Assembly (NCBI RefSeq): GCF_026967795.1
Contig: NZ_JAPVBH010000002.1
Location: 186,001-250,000, forward strand
DNA from: Modestobacter sp. VKM Ac-2986
GTDB taxonomy: Bacteria; Actinomycetota; Actinomycetes; Mycobacteriales; Geodermatophilaceae
Length of the DNA stretch: 64,000 nucleotides
Direction of reading: 5' to 3'
In this document: positions 1 through 7,142 of the stretch, piece after piece
How the letters are laid out: every line of letters begins with the position of its first letter
Position numbering within the stretch: position 1 is the first letter of the stretch
Made by a program: the position numbers and the translations under genes
Notes under the pieces: model-generated
The model's database searches: none
Seen by the model: only the letters and a program-made list of their open reading frames with translations
What the model was told of the DNA's origin: nothing

Positions 1-1030
1 GGTCCAGGCCGATCCCCTCGGCGAAGGCCACGCCCTGGTCGACGGTGTTGATCGGCCCGCAGGGCACGCCTGCGGCGATGATGTCGGTGAACCAGTCGAG
101 CTTGGAGCGGGTCTGCAGCCGCTCGACCAGCAGCGGGCGGAGCTGGTCGCGGTTGGCCGTGCGGTCCTCGTTGCGGGCGAAGCGCGGGTCCTCGGCCAGC
201 TCCGGGACGCCGAGCACCTGCACCAGCTTGCGGAACTGGCCGTTGTTGCCGGCGGTGACGATCAGGTCGCCGTCGGCGCAGGGCAGCGGCTCGTAGGGGA
301 ACAGGCTCGGGTGGCTGTTGCCCATCCGGAACGGGACGACGCCGCCGGCGACGACCGCGCTGGCGTGGTTGACCAGCCCGGACAGCGCCGAGGACAGCAG
401 GTTGACCTCCACGTGCTGACCCCGGCCGGTCTCGTGCCGGGAGTTGAGCGCGGCCAGGACGCCGATGGTGGCGTGCAGGCCGGCCATCACGTCGAAGACG
501 GAGATGCCGGCCCGGTACGGCTCACCCTCGGGGTCGCCGGTGAGGCTCATCAGCCCGGAGATCGCCTGGACGATCAGGTCGTAGCCGGGCAGCTCGGCGC
601 CGCCGGGCTGGCTGCCGAACCCGGTGATCGAGGCGTAGACGACGCGGGGGTTGGTGGCCGCGACGGTGTCGAAGTCCAGCCCGAAGCGGGCCAGGCCACC
701 GCTCTTGAAGTTCTCGATGACCACGTCGGCCCGGCGGGCCAGCTCGCGGGCCACCGCCAGGTCGTCGGGGTCCTTGAGGTCCAGGGCCACCGAGCGCTTG
801 TTGCGGTTGACGCCCAGGTAGTACGTGGACACCTCACCGCGGACCGGCGGCTGCCAGCTGCGGGTGTCGTCACCGGCCGGGCCCTCGACCTTGACCACCT
901 CGGCGCCCATGTCGGCGAGGAGCATGGTGGCGTACGGACCGGCCAGGATCCGCGAGAAGTCGGCCACCAGCAGTCCGGCCAGGGGCCCGCGCCCGGGCTC
1001 GACGCCCGGCACAGGTGGTGGCGCGCTCAT
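1..1030 (-). CDS. CaiB/BaiF family CoA-transferase (class III), partial
   Basis: Moves a CoA group between acyl-CoA and a free carboxylic acid in the cytoplasm (family knowledge); the substrate is not predictable here. The frame is open from the window edge to an ATG at 1030, preceded by a GGGAGGGG ribosome site, and gives 343 residues; the C-terminus lies outside the window. Family marks are the N-terminal segment LVADFSRILAGPYATMLLAD, the MGAEVVKVE strand, NRNKRSVALDL, and a GYD motif whose Asp (about residue 151) matches the catalytic Asp of formyl-CoA transferase. It is divergent from the amidohydrolase at 1250 across 219 bases that hold two related dyads, and an IclR gene lies two genes away, so shared control is likely (inference). 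Confidence 0.92.
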   Translation of the reverse strand, partial: MSAPPPVPGVEPGRGPLAGLLVADFSRILAGPYATMLLADMGAEVVKVEGPAGDDTRSWQPPVRGEVSTYYLGVNRNKRSVALDLKDPDDLAVARELARRADVVIENFKSGGLARFGLDFDTVAATNPRVVYASITGFGSQPGGAELPGYDLIVQAISGLMSLTGDPEGEPYRAGISVFDVMAGLHATIGVLAALNSRHETGRGQHVEVNLLSSALSGLVNHASAVVAGGVVPFRMGNSHPSLFPYEPLPCADGDLIVTAGNNGQFRKLVQVLGVPELAEDPRFARNEDRTANRDQLRPLLVERLQTRSKLDWFTDIIAAGVPCGPINTVDQGVAFAEGIGLD

Positions 1031-1057
1031 GGATCCCCTCCCGCTGACGCCGCAGGA

Positions 1058-1071
1058 CGGACAGGCGTCCG
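1058..1071. promoter_or_regulatory. Dyad operator candidate 1 (CGGAC-N4-GTCCG)
   Basis: Perfect 5-bp dyad CGGAC AGGC GTCCG lying 28 bases upstream of the CoA-transferase start. The same half-sites recur at 1212-1225 on the amidohydrolase side. Candidate binding site for the nearby IclR protein (inference). Confidence 0.5.
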
Positions 1072-1210
1072 CCGTTGGATGACCGGCAGTCTCAGCCGCC
1101 AGTCCCGGCTGTGTCAAGGCTGATGAGTGAACTGGGTCACCGGACTGCACGGTCTTGACAGCGTGTGCCAGATCACTCCACAGTGGCCGGGGCGGCGACG
1201 CGGCCGCCAG

Positions 1211-1226
1211 ACGGACGGCTGTCCGT
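1211..1226. promoter_or_regulatory. Dyad operator candidate 2 (ACGGAC-N4-GTCCGT)
   Basis: Perfect 6-bp dyad ACGGAC GGCT GTCCGT, 24 bases upstream of the amidohydrolase ATG. It contains the same CGGAC-N4-GTCCG core as the site at 1058-1071, so the divergent pair probably shares a regulator. Confidence 0.55.
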
Positions 1227-1249
1227 CCCTGTCCCGAGGAGATCCTCCG

Positions 1250-2737
1250 ATGGTCCACCCCGACAACGGCGTCGAGCAGCCGGCGGCCGGCCGTCCGGTC
1301 GTGCTGCGCGGCGGCACCGTGCTGACCATGGACGCGGCGCACACCGTCCTCACCGACGCCGACGTGCTGGTCGTCGACGACCGGATCGCCGCCGTGGGCC
1401 GGCAGCTCGACGTCCCCGAGGGCACCGCCGAGGTGGACGCGACCGGCGGCATCGTGATGCCCGGGATGATCGACACCCACCGGCACATGTGGCAGACGGC
1501 CATGCGCGGCTACGGCGCCGACTGGACGCTCACCCAGTACTTCGTCTGGTACTACCTCGAGCACGGGAGGGCCTTCCGCCCCGAGGACGTGCACGCGGGC
1601 AACCTGCTGTCGGCCTGGGACGCCCTCGAGGCCGGCGTCACCACCACCGTCGACTGGTCGCACGGGCTGCAGACCGTCGACCACGCCGAGGCCGCCGCCG
1701 ACGCCCTGCTCGCCGTCCCCGGTCGGTTCGTGCTGGCCTACGGCAACATCCAGGCCGGGCCCTGGGAGTGGGCCACCGACGGGAGCGTGCAGGCGTTCCT
1801 CCGCCGCCGCCGGGACGAGGGCCGGCTGGGGCTGCAGCTGGCCTTCGACGTCACCGGCGACCCGGCGTTCCCGGAGAAGGCCGCGTTCGAGGCCGCCCGC
1901 GAGCTCGACCTGCCCGTCACCACCCACGCTGGCGTGTGGGGTGCGACCAACGACGACGGCATCCGGCTGATGCACGAGCACGGCTTCATGACCCCCGAGA
2001 CGGTCTACGTGCACGCGGCCACGCTGACCGCCGACTCTTACCACCGGATCGCGGCCACCGGCGGCTCGATCTCGGTGTCGACGGAGTCCGAGCAGAGCGC
2101 CGGGCAGGGCTACCCGCCCACCTGGCAGGTGCGTCAGCACGGCATCCCGGTGTCGCTGTCGATGGACACCAGCGTGTGGTGGAGCAGCGACCTGTTCTCC
2201 GCGATGCGGACGACGCTGGGCGCCGACCGGTCCCGTGAGCACATGGAGGCCCACGAGAAGGGCGAGACCGTCACCTCGGTGCACCTGCGCGCCGAGCAGG
2301 TCGTCGACTGGGCGACCCGCGGTGGCGCCCAGGCCCTGGGCCGCGACGACCTGGGCAGTCTCGAGGTGGGCAAGAAGGCCGACGTGGTGCTGATCAAGAA
2401 CGACCGCTCGCCGGTGTCCTTCCCGCTGCTCAACCCCTACGGGCACGTCGCCTTCCAGGCCCAGCGCGGCGACGTGCACACCGTCCTGGTCGACGGCCGG
2501 GTGGTGAAGAGCGAGCACCAGCTGGTCGGCGCCGACCTCGCCGCGGTGCGTCGCAGCGTCGACGCCACCGTCGAGCACCTGCGCGCGAGCATGGGCGAGG
2601 AGGCGTGGACCGCCGGGATGAACCCGGAGCTGCCGAGCGAGGAGCTGCTGGACAACCCCTACAGCTACACCGAGTACAAGTCGGCCAGCACGCACGGCGC
2701 CCGCCGCAGCGACGAGCTGGGCGACGAGATCGGCTGA
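1250..2737 (+). CDS. TRZ/ATZ-type amidohydrolase (chlorohydrolase/deaminase family)
   Basis: 495-residue metal-dependent hydrolase of the amidohydrolase superfamily, in the subgroup with atrazine chlorohydrolase, guanine deaminase and cytosine deaminase; the true substrate is unknown. Visible marks are the metal-binding IDTHRHMWQT (HxH), later His residues in TTHAGVWG and YVHAATL, the metal Asp in SLSMDTSVWW, and the C-terminal beta-sandwich return GKKADVVLI. The ATG at 1250 follows GAGGAGAT at a good distance and precedes the first conserved strand (VLRGGTVLTMDAAHTVL); the frame stays open further upstream to 1127, but that stretch has no conserved character and overlaps the dyad. Divergent from a CoA-transferase and followed by an IclR regulator, which suggests catabolism of a small N-containing compound (inference). 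Confidence 0.9.
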   Translation: MVHPDNGVEQPAAGRPVVLRGGTVLTMDAAHTVLTDADVLVVDDRIAAVGRQLDVPEGTAEVDATGGIVMPGMIDTHRHMWQTAMRGYGADWTLTQYFVWYYLEHGRAFRPEDVHAGNLLSAWDALEAGVTTTVDWSHGLQTVDHAEAAADALLAVPGRFVLAYGNIQAGPWEWATDGSVQAFLRRRRDEGRLGLQLAFDVTGDPAFPEKAAFEAARELDLPVTTHAGVWGATNDDGIRLMHEHGFMTPETVYVHAATLTADSYHRIAATGGSISVSTESEQSAGQGYPPTWQVRQHGIPVSLSMDTSVWWSSDLFSAMRTTLGADRSREHMEAHEKGETVTSVHLRAEQVVDWATRGGAQALGRDDLGSLEVGKKADVVLIKNDRSPVSFPLLNPYGHVAFQAQRGDVHTVLVDGRVVKSEHQLVGADLAAVRRSVDATVEHLRASMGEEAWTAGMNPELPSEELLDNPYSYTEYKSASTHGARRSDELGDEIG

Positions 2738-2742
2738 CCGGC

Positions 2743-2774
2743 GGCGCCGTCCCGCCCCGGGCCGGGACGGCGCC
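2743..2774 (+). terminator. Hairpin terminator after the amidohydrolase
   Basis: Perfect 12-bp stem GGCGCCGTCCCG / CGGGACGGCGCC with an 8-base loop, 5 bases after the stop codon. It has no T-run, as is usual in such GC-rich genomes. Confidence 0.75.
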
Positions 2775-2829
2775 GCGACGGGCCGTGGGAGCCTGCGACA
2801 CGACGACCGACGGCTGGGAGGGGACGGGC

Positions 2830-3654
2830 ATGGCAGGTCGAGGGACCGGACCGGACTTCGTCGAGGCACTGGCCCGCGGACTGGACGTGCTGGCCTGCTT
2901 CGACGCCGATCGGCCGGTGATGTCGCTGTCCGACGTGGCCGCCGCCGCGGGGCTGGCCCGGCCGACCGCGCGCCGGCTGCTGCTGACGTTGGAGGAGCTG
3001 GGCTTCGTGCGCAGCTCCGGCGGGGCGTTCCAGCTGACCCCGAAGGTGCTCACCCTCGGCATGGCCTATGTCGGCGCGCTGGGGTTGTGGGACATCGCGC
3101 GGCCGCACCTGGAGGCGCTGGTCGCCCGCATCGGCGAGTCCTCCTCGATGGCCCAGCTGGACGGCTCGGACATCGTCTACGTCGCCCGGGTCGCGGTGCC
3201 GAAGCTCATCGCGCTGCGGGTCGAGATCGGCACCCGGTTCCCGGCGGTGCAGACGTCCCAGGGCAAGGTGCTCCTGGCCGCGCTGACCGCCGAGGAGCTC
3301 GGCGCCGCGCTCGCCGAGCCGAGCCGGTCGGGACTGCCGCCCTACATCGGCCGTTCCCGCGAGCAGCTGGACACCGAGCTGACCGAGGTGCGGGCCCGTG
3401 GCTGGGCGCTGGCCGACGAGGAGCTGGCCCCCGGGGTGCGGTCGGTCGCCGTCCCGGTGCGCGACGCTACCGGGGCGGTGCGGGCGGCGATGAACGTGAC
3501 GGTGCACGCCGCGGAGACCTCTGTCGACCGGCTGCTCATCGAGCACCTGCCGCTGCTGCTGCGCACCGCCGGTGACGTCAGCGCGGAGTGGGCGCTGTGG
3601 CAGTCCCGCCCGCACGCCGAGGTCCGCCGCACCGACCGCCCCGCGACCGCCTGA
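2830..3654 (+). CDS. IclR-family transcriptional regulator
   Basis: 274-residue regulator: N-terminal winged helix-turn-helix (about residues 8-65, with [20 protein letters not shown]) and a C-terminal effector-binding IclR domain (about 80-255; SSMAQLDGSDIVYVARV, LPPYIGRS, GWALADEELAPGVRSVAVPV). The length is typical of the PcaR/PobR branch, which controls catabolism of aromatic and other organic acids; the ligand here is unknown. The ATG at 2830 has GAGGGG just upstream. It lies after the amidohydrolase, separated by a strong terminator, so it may be transcribed alone. It most plausibly controls the divergent CoA-transferase and amidohydrolase through the CGGAC-N4-GTCCG dyads (inference). 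Confidence 0.93.
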   Translation: MAGRGTGPDFVEALARGLDVLACFDADRPVMSLSDVAAAAGLARPTARRLLLTLEELGFVRSSGGAFQLTPKVLTLGMAYVGALGLWDIARPHLEALVARIGESSSMAQLDGSDIVYVARVAVPKLIALRVEIGTRFPAVQTSQGKVLLAALTAEELGAALAEPSRSGLPPYIGRSREQLDTELTEVRARGWALADEELAPGVRSVAVPVRDATGAVRAAMNVTVHAAETSVDRLLIEHLPLLLRTAGDVSAEWALWQSRPHAEVRRTDRPATA

Positions 3655-3673
3655 CGCCGTCCCACCGCACGCA

Positions 3674-3715
3674 CGTCTGTCCTCCCGCACCAACGCTGCT
3701 GAGGGAGGACAGACG
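3674..3715. terminator. Inverted repeat, probable bidirectional terminator
   Basis: Perfect 13-bp stem CGTCTGTCCTCCC / GGGAGGACAGACG with a 16-base loop, between the convergent IclR gene and polA. A second, different hairpin (repeat copy A) follows 10 bases later. Confidence 0.7.
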
Positions 3716-3725
3716 GTGATCAGAC

Positions 3726-3782
3726 GAAGGACCTCGTCCCCCTCACCCCTCGCGAGCTCGGGGCGAGCCTCTGGACGAGGCC
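3726..3782 (+). repeat. GAAGGACC...GGCC hairpin repeat, copy A
   Basis: Begins GAAGGACC and ends GGCC. Outer stem CCTCGTCC / GGACGAGG; inner stem CTCACCCC / GGGGCGAG with one A.C mismatch; loop rich in CTCG/CGAG. Closely similar to copy E (49279-49335), and the two differ by a compensatory T-A to C-G change in the outer stem. It lies between the convergent IclR gene and polA and probably also works as a terminator. Confidence 0.8.
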
Positions 3783-3793
3783 GGACGGGCTGA

Positions 3794-6535
3794 CTAGTGC
3801 GCCGCGTCGTCCCAGGTCGTGCCGAAGCCGACGGAGACCTCCATGGCCACCGACAGTTGGGCAGCACCCGCCATCTCGCGGCGGACCAGGGTCTCCAGCG
3901 CCTCGTGCTCACCCTCGGCGACCTCGAGCACCAGTTCGTCGTGGACCTGCAGCAGCATCCGCGACCGCAGCCCCTCGTCCGCGATCGCCTTCTCAACCTT
4001 CAGCATGGCGACCTTGATGACGTCGGCGGCTGAGCCCTGGATCGGTGCGTTGAGCGCCATCCGCTCGGCCATCTGCCGCCGCTGCCCGTTGTCGCTGGTC
4101 AGGTCAGGCAGGTAGCGCCGCCGCCCCATCGTCGTCTCGGTGTAGCCGGTCTGCCGGGCGTCGTCGACCACGCCGTCCAGGTAGTCGCGGATCCCGCCGA
4201 AGCGCTCGAAGTAGGCGTGCATCTGCTCCCGGGCCTCCTCGACGGAGATGTTCAGCTGCCCCGACAGCCCGTAGGCGCTCAGCCCGTAGGCCAGCCCGTA
4301 GCTCATCGCCTTGATCCGCCGGCGCATCTCCGGGTCGACCTGCTCGATCGGGATGCCGAACGCCCGGGACGCGACGAAGGAGTGCAGGTCCTCCCCCGAG
4401 GAGAACGCCTCGATCAGGCCGGCGTCCTCGGACAGGTGGGCCATGATCCGCATCTCGATCTGGCTGTAGTCGGCGGTCATCAGCGACTCGTAGCCGGCGC
4501 CGACGACGAAGGCCTGCCGGATGCGGCGGCCCTCCGCGCTGCGGATCGGGATGTTCTGCAGGTTCGGGTCGGTGGAGCTCAGCCGCCCGGTGGCCGCGAT
4601 CGTCTGCTGGAACGTCGTGTGGATCCGGCTGTTGTCGTCGACCATCGGGATCAGCCCGTCGATGACGGTGCGCAGCCGGGTGACGTCGCGGTGCCGCAAC
4701 AGGTGTTCCAAGAACGGGTGCCCGGTGGAGGCCAGCAGCGAGGTCAGCGCGTCGGCGTCGGTGGTGTAGCCGGTCTTGTTCTTCTTCGTCTTGGGCAGGC
4801 CCAGCTCGTCGAACAGCACCGCCTGCAACTGCTTGGGCGAGCCGAGGTTGATCTCCTTGCCGATGACCGCGTAGGCCTCCTGCGCTGCGTCCGCGACCGC
4901 GGTGGCGAACTCCCGCTGCAGCTCGTGCAGGAAGTCCAGGTCCACGGCGATGCCGCGGTGCTCCATCGAGGCCAGCACGCGGGTCAGCGGCAGCTCGATG
5001 TCGGTGAGCAGGTGGTCCCCGCCCTTCTGGCCGAGCACCTGCTCCAGGGCGTCGGAGAGGTCGTTGACCGCCACGGCCTTGAGGACGTCGGCGTGCGCGG
5101 CCTCGGCGGCGACGTCGTCCTCGGTGGGGCCCAGCCCGTCCAGGGTGAGCTGGGCGGCCGGGGCGGCGTCGTCCTTGAGCTCGCGCTTGAGGTAGCGGAC
5201 GGCGAGGTCGGCCAGGTCGAAGGAGCGCTGGCCGGGCGCGGCCAGGTAGGCGGCCAGCGCGGTGTCGCTGGCGATGCCCTGCAGGTCCCAGCCGCGCTCG
5301 AACACCGCCAGCAGCGGGCCCTTGACGTCGTGCACGATCTTCGGCCGGGCCGGGTCGCGCAGCCAGGCCGCCAGCGCCTGCTCGTCGGCGGGGTCGAGCG
5401 CCGGCCCCAGGTCGACGAAGGTGGCGTGGTCGTCGGCGGCGGCCAGTGCCAGGCCGGTCAGCTCGCCCACGCCGCGGCCCCAGGTGCCGCGGAAGACGAC
5501 ACCGGTGTGCCCGGTGCGGGCGTGCGCGTCCAGCCACTCGCCCAAGGCGCCGGGGGCGACCACGTCGGCGGTGACGTCGAAGCCGCCGTCGACCTCGGGC
5601 TCGGGGGTGGCCAGGGTGGCGAACAGCCGGTCGCGGAGCACCCGGAACTGCAGGTTGTCGAAGAGGGTGTGCACCTCGTTGCGGTCCCAGGGCTGGACGG
5701 CGAGGTCCTGCGGGCCCAGCTCCAGCGGCACGTGCCGGTCCAGCTCGGTGAGCCGGCGGTTCTGCATCACCTGGGACAGGTGCTCGCGCAGCTTCTCCCC
5801 CACCTTGCCCTTGACCGTGTCGACCTGGTCGACCAGCGCGTCGAGGGAGCCGTACTCGCGCACCCACTTGGCGGCGGTCTTCTCCCCCACGCTCGGGATG
5901 GAGGGCAGGTTGTCACTCGGGTCGCCGCGCAGCGCGGCGAAGTCCGGGTACTGGGTCGGGGTCAGGCCGTACTTGGTCTCGACCTCCTCCGGGGTGAACC
6001 GGGTCAGGTCGGACACGCCCTTGCGCGGGTACAGCACGGTGACGTGGTCGTTGACCAGCTGCAGCGCGTCGCGGTCACCGGTGCAGATGGCCACGTCCAT
6101 GCCCTGCTCGACCGCCTGCACGGTGAGGGTGGCGATGACGTCGTCGGCCTCGTAGTTCTCCGCGGTGATCACCGGCACGTGCAGCGCACCCAGGACCTCC
6201 TGCACGAGGCTGACCTGGCCCCGGAAGTCCGTCGGGGACTCCGACCGGTTGGCCTTGTAGTCGGCGAAGATCTCGCTGCGGAAGGTCTTCCGGCTGACGT
6301 CGAAGGCGACCGCCAGGTGCGTGGGCTGCTCGTCGCGCAGCACGTTGATCAGCATCGAGGTGAAGCCGTAGACGGCGTTCGTCGGCTGACCGGTGGTGGT
6401 CGAGAAGTTCTCCACCGGCAGGGCGAAGAAGGCCCGGTAGGCCAGCGAGTGGCCGTCGAGCAGCAGCAGCCGCGGGCGGGCGCCGTCGGCGCTGGCGGCG
6501 GCGGTGGACTGGGGGGCGGCGACCGGAGCGGACAT
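3794..6535 (-). CDS. polA: DNA polymerase I
   Basis: 913-residue polymerase for repair and Okazaki-fragment processing. Domains: N-terminal 5'-3' exonuclease (about residues 20-300; LLLLDGHSLAYRAFFALP, AFDVSRKTFRSE), a degenerate 3'-5' exonuclease-like domain (about 325-500), and the polymerase domain with motif A ADYSQIEMRIMAH (about 689), the O-helix RRRIKAMSYGLAYG, and motif C LLQVHDELVLEV (about 861). The middle domain lacks the first DxE metal motif, so proofreading is probably absent, as in mycobacterial and Taq enzymes. The ATG at 6535 has TAGGAT 8 bases before it; the open frame continues to 6616, but the extra residues are not conserved. Divergent from the thioesterase gene at 6607. 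Confidence 0.98.
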   Translation of the reverse strand: MSAPVAAPQSTAAASADGARPRLLLLDGHSLAYRAFFALPVENFSTTTGQPTNAVYGFTSMLINVLRDEQPTHLAVAFDVSRKTFRSEIFADYKANRSESPTDFRGQVSLVQEVLGALHVPVITAENYEADDVIATLTVQAVEQGMDVAICTGDRDALQLVNDHVTVLYPRKGVSDLTRFTPEEVETKYGLTPTQYPDFAALRGDPSDNLPSIPSVGEKTAAKWVREYGSLDALVDQVDTVKGKVGEKLREHLSQVMQNRRLTELDRHVPLELGPQDLAVQPWDRNEVHTLFDNLQFRVLRDRLFATLATPEPEVDGGFDVTADVVAPGALGEWLDAHARTGHTGVVFRGTWGRGVGELTGLALAAADDHATFVDLGPALDPADEQALAAWLRDPARPKIVHDVKGPLLAVFERGWDLQGIASDTALAAYLAAPGQRSFDLADLAVRYLKRELKDDAAPAAQLTLDGLGPTEDDVAAEAAHADVLKAVAVNDLSDALEQVLGQKGGDHLLTDIELPLTRVLASMEHRGIAVDLDFLHELQREFATAVADAAQEAYAVIGKEINLGSPKQLQAVLFDELGLPKTKKNKTGYTTDADALTSLLASTGHPFLEHLLRHRDVTRLRTVIDGLIPMVDDNSRIHTTFQQTIAATGRLSSTDPNLQNIPIRSAEGRRIRQAFVVGAGYESLMTADYSQIEMRIMAHLSEDAGLIEAFSSGEDLHSFVASRAFGIPIEQVDPEMRRRIKAMSYGLAYGLSAYGLSGQLNISVEEAREQMHAYFERFGGIRDYLDGVVDDARQTGYTETTMGRRRYLPDLTSDNGQRRQMAERMALNAPIQGSAADVIKVAMLKVEKAIADEGLRSRMLLQVHDELVLEVAEGEHEALETLVRREMAGAAQLSVAMEVSVGFGTTWDDAAH

Positions 6536-6543
6536 CGCCCTCG

Positions 6544-6549
6544 ATCCTA
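6544..6549 (-). promoter_or_regulatory. polA -10 box
   Basis: TAGGAT on the minus strand ending 8 bases before the polA ATG, so the 5' leader would be nil or very short. Confidence 0.5.
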
Positions 6550-6594
6550 TGTGCGGGGTACGACCGTCCGGGCCGCGCGCGCCCCCGCGCTGGC

Positions 6595-6600
6595 TACGGT
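6595..6600 (+). promoter_or_regulatory. Leaderless -10 box for the PaaI thioesterase
   Basis: TACGGT followed by a 6-base spacer and GTG at 6607; no ribosome-binding site. Typical actinobacterial leaderless layout. Confidence 0.6.
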
Positions 6601-6606
6601 GCCCCG

Positions 6607-7011
6607 GTGACCACACCCCGTCCGGACTGGCTGCCGTCGATGACCGGCCCGCTCGACAGCAAGCTCGGCATCGAGATCGTCGACTGGGACCCCGACCGGC
6701 TGGTCGGCACGATGCCCGTGGCGGGCAACGAACAGCCCTTCGGCCTGCTGCACGGCGGGGCGACCTGCGTGCTGGCCGAGAGCCTCGGGTCGGTGGCCGG
6801 GCTGCTGCACGCCGGCCCCGGCGGCGGCGTCGTGGGCATCGAGCTGTCCGCCAGCCACCTGCGCGCGGCCTCCGGCGGGGTCGTCACGGCCGTGTGCACC
6901 CCGGTGCACCGCGGGCGCACCCTGGCCACCTTCCTGATCGCCGTCTCCGACGACGCCGGGCGGCCCACCGCGAGCCTCCGGCTCACCTGTCTGCTCCGCC
7001 CGGCCCGCTGA
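6607..7011 (+). CDS. PaaI-family hotdog-fold thioesterase
   Basis: 134-residue single hotdog-domain protein that hydrolyses acyl-CoA thioesters, often aromatic ones (family knowledge). The catalytic-loop signature FGLLHGGATCVLAESLGS is visible at about residues 40-57, with the central GVVGIELSASHLRAA strand after it. The length is normal for PaaI/YdiI proteins. The GTG at 6607 is chosen because TACGGT ends six bases upstream and no Shine-Dalgarno is present, fitting a leaderless transcript; the first residues (TTPRPDW) are plausible. Divergent from polA with 71 bases between starts; the liv operon follows after 131 bases. The physiological substrate is unknown. Confidence 0.88.
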   Translation: MTTPRPDWLPSMTGPLDSKLGIEIVDWDPDRLVGTMPVAGNEQPFGLLHGGATCVLAESLGSVAGLLHAGPGGGVVGIELSASHLRAASGGVVTAVCTPVHRGRTLATFLIAVSDDAGRPTASLRLTCLLRPAR

Positions 7012-7092
7012 CGACCGGTCGTGCACGACGGGTCGGCTGCCACGTCGGCGTGTCGCAGAAGGGTCACGACGTGTCCCTGCTGGTCGATGCCC

Positions 7093-7110
7093 GTAACAGG
7101 GGTGGGTTAC
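7093..7110. promoter_or_regulatory. Inverted repeat GTAAC-N8-GTTAC before livH
   Basis: 5-bp dyad GTAAC / GTTAC, 33 bases upstream of livH. Its right arm overlaps TACTGT (7108-7113), a possible -10 box, so a repressor bound here could block livHMGF transcription (inference). Confidence 0.35.
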
Positions 7111-7142
7111 TGTCCCGGCTCAACCAACGGCTGGGAGGTCGA

